Below, piece by piece: positions 5,470 to 13,392 of a stretch of 13,539 bases of DNA. The stretch comes from DAOMOP01 sp035444405 (GTDB lineage: Bacteria > Pseudomonadota > Gammaproteobacteria > Burkholderiales > Rhodocyclaceae), in the NCBI GenBank assembly GCA_035444405.1, contig DAOMOP010000106.1, positions 1 through 13,539 of the forward strand. Reading direction: 5' to 3'. How positions within the stretch are numbered: the first letter of the stretch is position 1; each line of letters opens with the position of its first letter. The position numbers were made by a program, and so were the translations under genes. Under the pieces are notes generated by a model. It was not told where the DNA came from. It did no database searches and saw only the letters and a program-made list of their open reading frames with translations.

Positions 5470-7468
5470 CATTCTGCAACAGCGTGTCGGCCAGCTCGCC
5501 GAGGCGATTGGCGGTCTGGTGGTTGCTGCCTGCGGCCGCGCCGTTCTCCTCGGCCATGCGTGCGATCGTTTCGACCTGGCGCGCGATTTCGGTCGACGCC
5601 GCACTCTGTTCGCGCAACGCACCGGAGATTTCGGTCACCGTCGACACCACCTGGGCAGCCGCTTCGCGAATGCGCTGCATGGCTTCGCCGGCCCGCTCGG
5701 CCCGCGCGACCCCTTCATTGACGCGTGCGACGCCTTCTTCCATACCCTCGACCGCGCCCTGGGTGCCCTGCTGGATCGCATGCACCATCTCGGAGATTTC
5801 CTTGGTCGAGTTGGCGGTCCGCTCGGCGAGCTTGCGCACCTCGTCGGCGACGACGGCGAAGCCTCTGCCCTGTTCGCCGGCGCGCGCCGCCTCGATCGCC
5901 GCATTGAGCGCGAGCAGGTTGGTCTGCGCGGCGATCTCGCCGATCACGCCGACGATCGCCGAGATCTGTCCCGAGCGCTCGCCGAGCGCCTCGACCGTGC
6001 GCGCCGAGCTCGCCACCGACGCGGCGATCTCGCCGATCTCCTTGACCACCGACGCGACGATCTCGCCGCCCTCGCGCGACAGGTCGCCGGAACGGCGCGC
6101 GAGCCCGTCGGCCTCGCCGGCGTTGCGCGCGATGTTCTCGATGCCGACGGTCATCTGCTCGACCGCCGCGGCCATGCTCGATGCCGCATCGCTCTGGCGC
6201 TGCGAGGCGGCGTCGATCTGCGCCGACGAGCTCACCAGCTGGCGGGCCGAATCGGCGACGTGATCGGAATTGCGCTTGATGCCTCCGATCAGCCCGCGCA
6301 TCGCGTCGGACATCTCATTGAAGCTGCCGGCGACGAAGCGCAGCTCGTCGTGCGCGGCGAGCTCGATGTGCGTGGTGAGATCACCGGTGGCGAGCTTGTG
6401 GCTGCCTTCGCGCAGGCTGCGGATGCTGGTCATCACCGACAGATAGGCCCCGACGGACAGGTATCCGATTGCCACCAGCACGGCGAGCAGGATAGCGACG
6501 TTCGTATACAGCACGCGCTCGGCGCGCGCGATGCGCTGGCCGAGCAGATCGTCGAGGGTCGGCAACAGCACGTCGTACATTTGCGCGTAGCCGATGCCGA
6601 TCGTCTCGGTCGTCAGATCGAAGAACTGGCTCGCCGAAATGTTCTGCAGCGCACCGAGAAACACGATGTCGCTGACCACCTTGCTGATGTCCTTGAGCTT
6701 CGCATTCAGCGCCGCGGCCGAGACGTCGAGCTGCGCCTTGAGCTCGGGCCGCTGGGCGATGACCTTGGCGAGGTTGTCCTCGAGGTCGCCCATCGCCGTC
6801 TTGATCTCGTCGGCCAGCACGACGATCGCGACCTTGCTCTGCTCGTCGAGGCTCGCGCGCGCGAGCACCCCCGAACCACGCGCGCGCAGCTGGCCGATGC
6901 GTTCGAGCAGGAAGGGCATGCGGTCGATCGCACCGGCCTTCAGATAATACGTTTCCGGTTCGGGATCGAAGGTCAGGCCGTACGCGTCGGCGAGCTGGGT
7001 CTGGAACCTGAGCAGCTTCGCGATGAATGCGGTGTGGGCGTCGAAATTCTCGCCCTGCCGCCAGCTCATGCCCTCGCGCTTGATCGTGCTCCACCCCGCT
7101 TCGAGCTCCTGCCACGCGCGGCTCGCGCGCCAGTCGTCCGACAGCGCACGCCCCAGCTCCGCGAGCGCGACGTCGATGTCCGACTCGCGCCCCCGCCGCC
7201 GCTCGGCCATGTTCGTCCCGCCGCCCAGCACGGCTGCCGACAGGCCGCGGTGCTGCTGCGTGAATTCGACGACCTTCGACAGCGGCCGCGACAAGGCCGA
7301 CGCGACCAGCTCGGAGCGCGACCGTTCGATCGTCGTGTTCAGCTGGCCGGCCAGCGTCACCATCAGGGTCGCGAAGGCCAGAAAGACGATCGCGCCCAGC
7401 ATCCCGAACTTGAACGGGTATCCGAATCGGTTCATCAGCGCCTCCGCGGGCGCGAACAGCATCTTCAT
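5447..7468 (-). CDS. Methyl-accepting chemotaxis protein
   Basis: A 673-residue transmembrane chemoreceptor. TM1 lies at about 21-41, followed by a ~280-residue periplasmic sensor that looks all-helical. The sensor carries QQHRGLSAAVLGGG (71-84) and DPEPETYYLKAGAIDRMPFL (168-187), a pattern seen in helical-bundle sensors of Betaproteobacteria. TM2 is about 322-344, and HAMP about 346-398. The cytoplasmic four-helix bundle follows, with the conserved tip EIAAQTNLLALNAAIEAARA (511-530) and GEQGRGFAVVADEVRKLAER (531-550) that binds CheA and CheW. There is no C-terminal CheR-tethering pentapeptide; it ends RFRAN. The start at 7466-7468 follows AGGAAA. It stands alone, has its own sigma28-type promoter, and its ligand is unknown. 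Confidence 0.96.
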   Translation of the reverse strand: MKMLFAPAEALMNRFGYPFKFGMLGAIVFLAFATLMVTLAGQLNTTIERSRSELVASALSRPLSKVVEFTQQHRGLSAAVLGGGTNMAERRRGRESDIDVALAELGRALSDDWRASRAWQELEAGWSTIKREGMSWRQGENFDAHTAFIAKLLRFQTQLADAYGLTFDPEPETYYLKAGAIDRMPFLLERIGQLRARGSGVLARASLDEQSKVAIVVLADEIKTAMGDLEDNLAKVIAQRPELKAQLDVSAAALNAKLKDISKVVSDIVFLGALQNISASQFFDLTTETIGIGYAQMYDVLLPTLDDLLGQRIARAERVLYTNVAILLAVLVAIGYLSVGAYLSVMTSIRSLREGSHKLATGDLTTHIELAAHDELRFVAGSFNEMSDAMRGLIGGIKRNSDHVADSARQLVSSSAQIDAASQRQSDAASSMAAAVEQMTVGIENIARNAGEADGLARRSGDLSREGGEIVASVVKEIGEIAASVASSARTVEALGERSGQISAIVGVIGEIAAQTNLLALNAAIEAARAGEQGRGFAVVADEVRKLAERTANSTKEISEMVHAIQQGTQGAVEGMEEGVARVNEGVARAERAGEAMQRIREAAAQVVSTVTEISGALREQSAASTEIARQVETIARMAEENGAAAGSNHQTANRLGELADTLLQNVSRFRAN

Positions 7469-7566
7469 GTGAATTTCCTGGAGGGTTCACGGGAGTGCAC
7501 CTCGGAGCACCCCTTCGTTTGCGGCGCGAACGTGCCCAATCTGCAGGTGACACGCACTACAGCTGA

Positions 7567-7593
7567 TTTTCGGCAACAATAGTCCGATCTTGA
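7567..7593 (-). promoter_or_regulatory. Sigma28 (FliA) flagellar/chemotaxis promoter
   Basis: On the minus strand TCAAGATC (7586-7593), an 11-bp spacer (7575-7585) and GCCGAAAA (7567-7574) match the sigma28 pattern TAAAGTTT-N11-GCCGATAA. The -10 box matches 7 of 8 and the spacer is exact. It lies about 100 nt upstream of the chemoreceptor ATG and points at it, so expression should follow the flagellar late-gene programme. Confidence 0.75.
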
Positions 7594-7628
7594 GCCCGCC
7601 ACAGTGATCCGCGTCAAAACCGCGCCGA

Positions 7629-7643
7629 CCGCCGCAGCGGCGG
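7629..7643. other. Short GC palindrome in the permease leader
   Basis: CCGCCGCAGCGGCGG is a palindrome around a central A. It can fold as a 5-6 bp stem with a small loop, about 24 nt upstream of the SLC13 permease start. It could be a chance product of the base composition. Confidence 0.25.
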
Positions 7644-7667
7644 CGATGTTGCGGCCTGAGGGACGAC

Positions 7668-9557
7668 ATGACGACCGACCAGAGCCTGATCCTCGCCATT
7701 CTCCTGGCAACCATCGCAATGTTTCTGTGGGGCCGCTGGCGCCACGACATGGTCGCGGTCGCCGCACTGCTCGCCTGCGTGGCGAGCGGACTGATCGCAC
7801 CGACGCAGGCCTTCGGTGGCCTCGGCCACCCGGCCGTCGTGACGGTCGCCTGCGTGCTGGTGCTCAGCCGCGGCCTGCAGAGCTCGGGGGCGATCGACGC
7901 GCTGGCCCGCCACATCGTGCCGAACGACAGCGGACCGACGCTGGCCATCGCGGCCCTGACCGGCCTCGGCGCGGCCCTGTCCGGCTTCATGAACAACGTC
8001 GGCGCACTCGCCCTGCTGATGCCGGTGGCGATCCAGATGGCCGGCCGCCACGCCTTGCCGCCGGGTCGCGTGCTGATGCCGCTGGCCTTCGGAACCATCC
8101 TCGGCGGCATGACGACGCTGATCGGCACGCCGCCCAATCTGATCGTTTCGGGCTTTCGCGCCGCGGCCGGCGGTGGTGCGTTCGGCATGTTCGACTTCAC
8201 GCCGGTCGGGCTCAGCGTCGCGGCGGTCTGCGTCGCCTTCGTCGCCGTGCTCGGCTGGCGGCTGGTACCGGCACGCCGCCAGGCCGGCGCCGAGGGTTTC
8301 GACACCGCCGCCTACATCACCGAGGCGCGCGTGCCCGAGGACAGCAAGGCGGCCGGCAAGACCCTGCGCGCGATCGAGGCGGTGCTCGACGAAAGCGATG
8401 CGCAGGTGGTCGCGCTCGTCCGCAACGACTTCCGCCTCAACGCACCGCATGCGAGCCGGGTCGTGCGCGCGGGCGACATCCTGCTGATCGAGGCCGAGGC
8501 CGAGGCACTGGGCAGCGCCCTGTCGAGCCTCGGTCTCGAGCTCGAGGAGGCGAAGAAAAACGACACGAAGGAGGATGACGCAGACGAGACGGACACGAAA
8601 CGCGCGACGTCCGCGAACGGCGCGGCAAGGCGCTCGCAGCACGAGTCCGGCAAGACGGCCGGCGCTCGTGCCGAGGAAGCGGAAAAACCCGAGCCTTCGG
8701 ACGAGATCGTGCTGACCGAGCTCGCCGTGCTGCCCGGCTCGGCACTGGTCGGGCGCAACGCCAGCGAGATCCTGCTGCGCTCGCGCTACGGCATCAATCT
8801 GCTCGCGGTCTCGCGCCACGGCCGACGCTCGATGACGCGGCTGCGCACCTTTCGCTTCGCCGCCGGCGACCTGTTGCTGCTCCAGGGCCCGCCCGAGACC
8901 TTGACAGAGTTCGCCAACGATTCCGGTTGCGTGCCGCTCGCCCAGCGCGAGCTGCGCATCCCGGACCGGCGCAAGACGCTGCTGGCCGGCGGCATCATGG
9001 CGGCGGCCGTCGGCAGCGCGGCCGTGGGTCTGGTGCCCACGGTGGTGTCGTTCGCCGCGGGGGTGCTGGCGTCGATGGCGCTGCGCACGGTGCCGCCGCG
9101 CTCGGTGTACGAAGCCATCGACTGGCCGGTCATCATGCTGCTCGCCGCGCTGATCCCGGTCGCCGGCGCGATGGAATCGACCGGCACCGCCTCCTTGATC
9201 GCGCACGGCCTGCTCGAGGACATCGCGCAGGGGCATGCGATCGTCGCGCTGGGCCTGATCCTGGTCGTCACGATGACGCTGTCCGACCTGATGAACAATG
9301 CCGCGACGGCCGCGGTGATGTGCCCGATCGCGCTCGGTACCGCCGCCGCGCTGGGCACTAACAGCGATCCGTTTCTGATGGCGGTGGCGATCGGCGCCTC
9401 GTGCGCGTTCCTGACCCCGATCGGGCACCAGAACAACACGCTGATCCTCGGACCCGGCGGCTTTCGCTTCGGCGACTACTGGCGCCTGGGCCTGCCGATC
9501 GAAGTGCTGGTGGTCGCCGTCGGCATCCCGATGCTGCTGCTGATCTGGCCGCTGTAG
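7668..9557 (+). CDS. SLC13-family (DASS/citrate-type) permease with two RCK_C-like domains
   Basis: A 629-residue inner-membrane transporter. Two homologous membrane halves each carry the SLC13/ArsB-type signatures: SGFMNNVGALALLMPVA (105-121) and GGMTTLIGTPPNLIVSG (146-162) in the first, LMNNAATAAVMCPIAL (541-556) and TPIGHQNNTLILGPGG (583-598) in the second. Between them lie two cytoplasmic TrkA_C/RCK_C-like modules (about 212-285 and 346-425). These probably bind a regulatory ligand. A charged, Lys/Glu/Asp/Ala-rich linker (about 291-345) separates the two modules. The ATG follows GAGGG with a short spacing. It is divergent from the chemoreceptor. The substrate is not readable from sequence; dicarboxylates, sulfate or other anions with Na+ are the usual options. 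Confidence 0.92.
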   Translation: MTTDQSLILAILLATIAMFLWGRWRHDMVAVAALLACVASGLIAPTQAFGGLGHPAVVTVACVLVLSRGLQSSGAIDALARHIVPNDSGPTLAIAALTGLGAALSGFMNNVGALALLMPVAIQMAGRHALPPGRVLMPLAFGTILGGMTTLIGTPPNLIVSGFRAAAGGGAFGMFDFTPVGLSVAAVCVAFVAVLGWRLVPARRQAGAEGFDTAAYITEARVPEDSKAAGKTLRAIEAVLDESDAQVVALVRNDFRLNAPHASRVVRAGDILLIEAEAEALGSALSSLGLELEEAKKNDTKEDDADETDTKRATSANGAARRSQHESGKTAGARAEEAEKPEPSDEIVLTELAVLPGSALVGRNASEILLRSRYGINLLAVSRHGRRSMTRLRTFRFAAGDLLLLQGPPETLTEFANDSGCVPLAQRELRIPDRRKTLLAGGIMAAAVGSAAVGLVPTVVSFAAGVLASMALRTVPPRSVYEAIDWPVIMLLAALIPVAGAMESTGTASLIAHGLLEDIAQGHAIVALGLILVVTMTLSDLMNNAATAAVMCPIALGTAAALGTNSDPFLMAVAIGASCAFLTPIGHQNNTLILGPGGFRFGDYWRLGLPIEVLVVAVGIPMLLLIWPL

Positions 9558-9580
9558 CGGCAGCGCTCGGGCGCACCCGG

Positions 9581-9600
9581 CGGTCCGCGCGTTCGGACCG
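9581..9600 (+). terminator. Hairpin after the SLC13 permease, possible terminator
   Basis: CGGTCCG (9581-9587) and CGGACCG (9594-9600) form a perfect 7-bp stem with a 6-nt loop, 24 nt after the permease stop. No T-tract follows, so termination would be inefficient or Rho-assisted. It overlaps the proposed -35 of the next gene. Confidence 0.4.
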
Positions 9601-9621
9601 GCGTGGCGGCCGCGTTAGAAT
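9592..9621 (+). promoter_or_regulatory. Possible sigma70 promoter for the TerB-family gene
   Basis: TAGAAT (9616-9621) is a good -10 box. TTCGGA (9592-9597), 18 bp upstream, is a weak -35. The predicted leader is about 90 nt. The -10 is more convincing than the -35. Confidence 0.35.
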
Positions 9622-9718
9622 GGGTTCGATGCCCGTCCGCCCGGTGCGGTGGAAGCCGGCAGGCAGCTCGCGCTGCCGCGACATCGAGCCCGACCGGACC
9701 CTGTCACGGAAACCTCAC

Positions 9719-10204
9719 ATGCTGAATACGCTGAAGGATCTCTTCGACACCCTCACCAACCCGCCCGCCGGCGAATCGCCGCAGGAGCGCGAACACGCCT
9801 TGCAGCTTGCCACCGCGGTGCTGCTCGTCGAGATCATGCGCTCGGACCCGGACATCGACGACACCGAACGCGACGCGGTCATCGCCGCGCTGCGCGACAG
9901 GTTCGCGCTCGCCGACGACGAGCTCGCTCGCCTGGTCGAGCTCGCTGAGGCGGCCGCGCGCGACGCACACGACTATCACCGCTTCACCTCGTGCATCAAC
10001 AAGGGCTTCGATGCCGCCCAGCGCGTGCGCATCATCGAGTACATGTGGCAGGTCGCGTACGCCGACGGCCACCTGAGCGCGCACGAGAACCACCTGATGC
10101 GCAAGATCGCCGATCTCCTGTACGTGTCGCACTCGGACTACATCGGCGCCAAGATGCGTGCGCGCGACCGGGCCGGCAGCGCCGACGCCGCGGGCGGCAC
10201 CTGA
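9719..10204 (+). CDS. TerB-family tellurite-resistance-like protein
   Basis: A 161-residue, all-helical, probably cytoplasmic protein of the TerB/DjlA-like family (PF05099, COG4103 type). It shows the family's two acidic metal-binding-type helix pairs: LVEIMRSDPDIDDTERDAVI, and VAYADGHLSAHENHLMRKIA followed by a LLYVSHSDY helix. TerB-like domains are thought to sense metals or act near the membrane in stress responses; a standalone copy does not by itself mean tellurite resistance. In-frame ATGs at 9620 and 9629 overlap the -10 region. The ATG at 9719, which starts MLNTLKDLFDTL, was chosen because the family similarity begins there. Its ribosome site (GGAA) is weak. There is no other ter gene in the window. 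Confidence 0.85.
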   Translation: MLNTLKDLFDTLTNPPAGESPQEREHALQLATAVLLVEIMRSDPDIDDTERDAVIAALRDRFALADDELARLVELAEAAARDAHDYHRFTSCINKGFDAAQRVRIIEYMWQVAYADGHLSAHENHLMRKIADLLYVSHSDYIGAKMRARDRAGSADAAGGT

Positions 10205-10228
10205 GCGGGCGCCGGCCGCGGCGGCGCA

Positions 10229-10379
10229 TCAGACGCGAAACTGCGTCGCCAGCTCGCGGATGCGGCCGCCGATCGCCACCACCGTGCGGCTCGCGTCCAG
10301 GCTGCGGTCGGACGCCGACGCATTCGCTTCGGCCATCTGCGCGATCTCCTCGACCCGCGCACATCGCCCCCGACGCGGC
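10229..10379 (-). pseudogene. 3' remnant of a second methyl-accepting chemotaxis protein, frameshifted
   Basis: The minus-strand frame ending at 10229 gives VEEIAQMAEANASAS (within 10310-10354) and ends IRELATQFRV. This is a chemoreceptor C-terminus, comparable with VETIARMAEENGAAA and LQNVSRFRAN in the intact receptor of this window. Upstream, the similarity jumps frame: AASGAMCA is read in the next frame (about 10356-10379) and aligns with AASTEIAR of the intact receptor. A two-base contraction in a GC run near 10356-10360 explains the shift. Beyond about 10380 no receptor sequence is recognisable in any frame, and no start, HAMP or signalling tip exists. The two receptors' tails differ, so this is not a recent copy of the intact gene. 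The exact 5' limit is uncertain. Confidence 0.7.
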
Positions 10380-10546
10380 CTCGCCCGCATCGAGTTCGCC
10401 ACACGTCGCTCAGCCCCTCGCATCTTGAGCAGGCTATCGGCGCATGCGCAGAAGAAACCGCGCTTTCGACGGGTTGCGGCCCTTGAACGGCAAGACAACA
10501 CCCCGATCATGACATCGGCAACTGCCGCGCACAGACAGGCTGCCGA
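10380..10546. other. Short intergenic stretch, likely degraded receptor sequence
   Basis: No gene is recognised. A longer minus-strand frame covers it (to 10510), but only its last part resembles a known family. Small palindromes such as CGGCA/TGCCG near 10516-10527 are too weak to call a terminator. Confidence 0.4.
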
Positions 10547-10777
10547 TCAGCGTTGGCGTGTCCGCTCCGGCCCGTCGCCAGCCATCAGCCGCAGCGCGAG
10601 GCCTATGCCCAGCACGGCATTGGCAAGCGCGAATCCCGCCACGACGACGGTCGCGGCGGTCGTCAGCGGATAGGTCTGCAGCACGTAGGTGAACACCGAG
10701 GACAGCGCGTTCAGCACCACCATCAGCCAGAAAAGCGGATTGCGGGGCTGGACGAGTCGCGACAGTTTCAGCTTCAT
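10547..10777 (-). CDS. Small two-helix membrane protein of unknown function
   Basis: A 76-residue protein starting MKLKLSRLVQPRNPLFWLMV. Two hydrophobic helices are clear: about 15-37 (FWLMVVLNALSSVFTYVLQ) and about 43-66 (TAATVVVAGFALANAVLG). They are joined by a short turn (TYPLTT) and flanked by basic ends, giving a helical hairpin. A further in-frame ATG lies at 10793-10795. The inner ATG at 10775-10777 was preferred because GGGAA lies about 8 nt upstream and the basic MKLK start suits a membrane protein. I do not recognise a family. It is divergent from the ABC transporter, with about 250 bp between, and next to the receptor remnant. Confidence 0.6.
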   Translation of the reverse strand: MKLKLSRLVQPRNPLFWLMVVLNALSSVFTYVLQTYPLTTAATVVVAGFALANAVLGIGLALRLMAGDGPERTRQR

Positions 10778-10872
10778 CGATGAGTTCCCGGTCATGTCCA
10801 GCGGCGCCGCAGCACCGCGCGAACGCGCGAGCGTAGCGCCCGCCGGCACCGGTGCCAAGTCCGCCCCTTCGG

Positions 10873-10898
10873 CGGCGCATTTGGATGGCGATGCGCCG
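10873..10898. promoter_or_regulatory. Inverted repeat in the divergent region before the ABC transporter
   Basis: CGGCGCAT (10873-10880) and ATGCGCCG (10891-10898) are perfect 8-bp arms with a 10-nt loop. A smaller hairpin (CCGCC/GGCGG, 10861-10875) abuts it. It lies between two divergent genes, about 60 bp upstream of the ABC transporter -10, and could be an operator. The rest of 10778-11025 shows no gene. Confidence 0.35.
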
Positions 10899-10958
10899 GC
10901 TCGACGTCGGCCGAAAAATATCCTGCGTCGGCACATCCGTTTGTCGTCGGCGCCGAGC

Positions 10959-10964
10959 TATACT
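10959..10964 (+). promoter_or_regulatory. -10 box for the ABC transporter/DUF1854 operon
   Basis: TATACT matches the sigma70 -10 consensus at 5 of 6 positions, in otherwise GC-rich sequence, with a predicted leader of about 55 nt. No good -35 was found at 16-18 bp: TTGTCG at 10941 is only 12 bp upstream. An activator may be needed. Confidence 0.4.
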
Positions 10965-11025
10965 CGCGCGCTGCGCACCCCCTGCCCCTTTTCTTACCGC
11001 TGCGTCGCCACGTTCGGCCGCCTCG

Positions 11026-13392
11026 ATGAACCCCGCAAGCATTGCTGTCCCGACGCCCGCCGCCTTGTCCGAGGAGTGGCGCGGCCGCTTCGCCGCGCAC
11101 CTTGCCGATGGCGAAATCGTCCTCGCGAGTGTCGAAACCGATCTCGACGGACGGCTGCACTTTCGCGCCGGGATGCTCGCACTGACCGACCGCCGCCTCG
11201 TCGCCAGCGCAGACGACGGCACATGGCAGGAATGGGCGTTCGCACCGCAGCTCGCGCTGCGCCATCACGATCATGCCGGCGTCGGCACGCTGGAGCTGGT
11301 CGATGCACGCGGCCGCATCGCCGTGTGGCGCTTCACGCTGGCGCGCAACGCCGCCGCCCAGCGGCTGGCCACCGCATTCGGGCGCCGCCAGCAGGCGCTC
11401 GCCAGCGGTCGGAGCGATATCGTCGATGCCGAGGACGCGTACTGCCCGCACTGCCGCATGCCGCTGCCGCCGGGCGCCGACGAATGCCCGGTGTGCGAGC
11501 GCGACGAGCATGCCCCGCCATCGAAGTGGACGCTGCTGCGGCTGTGGCGTTTTGCCCGCCCGTACAAGGGACGGCTGCTCGCCGCATTCGTCCTCACGCT
11601 CGCCTCGACGGCCGCCACGCTGGTGCCGCCGTACATGACGATGCCGCTGATGGACGACGTGCTGATCCCGTACCAGAGCGGGGTGCCGATCGATGCGCAG
11701 CTCGTCGCGCTCTATCTCGGCGGGCTGCTCGCCGCCGCCGTGCTGGCGTGGGGCCTGGGCTGGGCGCGCACCAATCTGCTCGCGCGCGTGTCCGAGCGCA
11801 TGGGCGCCGACCTGCGCACGACGACCTTCGACCATTTGCTCAAGCTGTCGCAGGAATACTTCGGCACCAAGCGCACCGGCGACCTGATGGCGCGCATCGG
11901 CTCGGAGACCGACCGCATCAACCTGTTCCTGTCGCTGCACCTGCTCGACTTCGCCACCGACGTGCTGATGATCGCGATGACCGCGGTGATCCTGTTCTCG
12001 ATCAACCCGTGGCTCGCCCTCGTGACGCTGCTCCCGCTGCCCATCATCGCGTGGATGATCCAGCGCGTGCGCGATCGGCTGCGCAGCGGCTTCGACAAGG
12101 CCAACCGCGTGTGGGCCGAGATCACCAACGTGCTCGCCGACACCATCCCCGGCATCCGCGTCGTCAAGGCCTTCGCGCAGGAACGGCGCGAATCGGCGCG
12201 CTTCGTCGCCGCCAACGAGCACAACCTGCAAGTGAACGACCGCGTCAATCGCGTCTGGTCGCTGTTCTCGCCGACCGTGACGCTGCTCACCGAGGTCGGG
12301 CTGCTCGTCGTCTGGGCCTTCGGCATCTGGCAGGTGTCGCAGGACGAGATCACGGTGGGCGTGCTGACCGCCTTCCTCGCCTACATCAGCCGCTTCTACA
12401 CGCGACTCGACTCGATGAGCCGCATCGTGTCGATCACGCAGAGCACCGCGGCCGGCGCAAAGCGCATCTTCGACATCCTCGACCACGTCTCGAGCGTGCC
12501 CGAGCCCGCGCGTCCGGTGACGCTGCCCGCCGTGCGCGGGGCCATCGAGCTGCGCGCAGTCGGCTTTCGCTACGGCACGCGCGCGGTCGCCCGCGGCATC
12601 GATCTCGCCATCGCCCCCGGCGAGATGATCGGCCTGGTCGGACACTCCGGCTCGGGCAAGAGCACGCTGGTGAACCTGATCTGCCGCTTCTACGATGTAT
12701 CCGAAGGCGCGATCCTGATCGACGGCGTCGACATCCGCGCGCTCGCCGTCGCCGATTACCGCCGCCACATCGGCCTGGTGCTGCAGGAGCCGTTCCTGTT
12801 CTTCGGCACGATCGCCGAGAACATCGCCTACGGCCGCCCCGACGCCACGCGCGCCGAGATCGTCGCCGCCGCGCGCGCCGCGCACGCCCACGAGTTCATC
12901 CTGCGCCTGCCGCACGGCTACGACTCGCTGGTCGGCGAGCGCGGCCAGGGCCTGTCGGGCGGCGAGCGCCAGCGCATCAGCATCGCCCGCGCGCTGCTGA
13001 TCGACCCGCGCATCCTGATCCTGGACGAAGCCACGGCCTCGGTCGACACCGAGACCGAGCGCGAGATCCAGAAGGCACTCGACAACCTGGTGCGCGGCCG
13101 CACCACGATTGCCATCGCGCACCGCCTGTCGACCTTGCGCAAGGCCGACCGGCTGGTGGTGCTGGACAAGGGCCTGAAGGTGGAAGAGGGCACGCACGAG
13201 GCGCTGATCGCCCGGCGCGGCGCCTACTGGCGCCTGTACGAGGCGCAGGCGCGGCAGGAGAAGGCCGAACGCGATCGCATGCTGGTAGTCGACGAGGCCG
13301 AACTGGCGCCACCGGCGCTGCCTGCTGCCGAGCACATCGACCGCGACGATGCCGCCGCGCCCGGCGCCGGCCTGAAGGAGCAGCGCCCATGA
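11026..13392 (+). CDS. ABC exporter half-transporter with N-terminal PH-like region and zinc ribbon (cyanophycin-associated type)
   Basis: A 788-residue protein. Residues about 15-125 form a beta-rich domain resembling bacterial PH-like folds. A zinc ribbon follows, with Cys140, Cys143, Cys154 and Cys157 (CPHC and CPVC). The type I exporter membrane domain with six helices spans about 180-475. The ATPase domain has Walker A GHSGSGKST (539-547), Q-loop Gln587, signature LSGGERQR (643-650), Walker B ILILDE (663-668) and H-loop His699; all are intact. It presumably works as a homodimer. The start at 11026 is where similarity begins; a longer frame to 10852 overlaps the promoter. The ribosome site is weak. 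Its stop overlaps the DUF1854 start. This gene pair is named cyanophycin metabolism-associated in current annotation, but the substrate is unknown. Confidence 0.9.
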   Translation: MNPASIAVPTPAALSEEWRGRFAAHLADGEIVLASVETDLDGRLHFRAGMLALTDRRLVASADDGTWQEWAFAPQLALRHHDHAGVGTLELVDARGRIAVWRFTLARNAAAQRLATAFGRRQQALASGRSDIVDAEDAYCPHCRMPLPPGADECPVCERDEHAPPSKWTLLRLWRFARPYKGRLLAAFVLTLASTAATLVPPYMTMPLMDDVLIPYQSGVPIDAQLVALYLGGLLAAAVLAWGLGWARTNLLARVSERMGADLRTTTFDHLLKLSQEYFGTKRTGDLMARIGSETDRINLFLSLHLLDFATDVLMIAMTAVILFSINPWLALVTLLPLPIIAWMIQRVRDRLRSGFDKANRVWAEITNVLADTIPGIRVVKAFAQERRESARFVAANEHNLQVNDRVNRVWSLFSPTVTLLTEVGLLVVWAFGIWQVSQDEITVGVLTAFLAYISRFYTRLDSMSRIVSITQSTAAGAKRIFDILDHVSSVPEPARPVTLPAVRGAIELRAVGFRYGTRAVARGIDLAIAPGEMIGLVGHSGSGKSTLVNLICRFYDVSEGAILIDGVDIRALAVADYRRHIGLVLQEPFLFFGTIAENIAYGRPDATRAEIVAAARAAHAHEFILRLPHGYDSLVGERGQGLSGGERQRISIARALLIDPRILILDEATASVDTETEREIQKALDNLVRGRTTIAIAHRLSTLRKADRLVVLDKGLKVEEGTHEALIARRGAYWRLYEAQARQEKAERDRMLVVDEAELAPPALPAAEHIDRDDAAAPGAGLKEQRP

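Noticed and set aside
5375..7582. A 735-codon plus-strand frame opposite the chemoreceptor
   Set aside because: It has no family resemblance and a biased Arg/Asp/Ala composition. The opposite strand encodes a full chemoreceptor.
7614..9428. A 604-codon minus-strand frame opposite the SLC13 permease
   Set aside because: It is antisense and low in complexity; the plus strand carries both SLC13 signatures.
9719..10204. Reading the TerB-family gene as evidence of a tellurite-resistance operon
   Set aside because: No terA, terC, terD or terE-like gene is nearby. Standalone TerB-like proteins are common.
10792..13335. An 847-codon open frame on the minus strand opposite the ABC transporter
   Set aside because: It is antisense to a gene with every ABC motif intact. 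Its protein is low-complexity (Arg, Asp, His, Gln rich), as expected from GC-rich antisense DNA.
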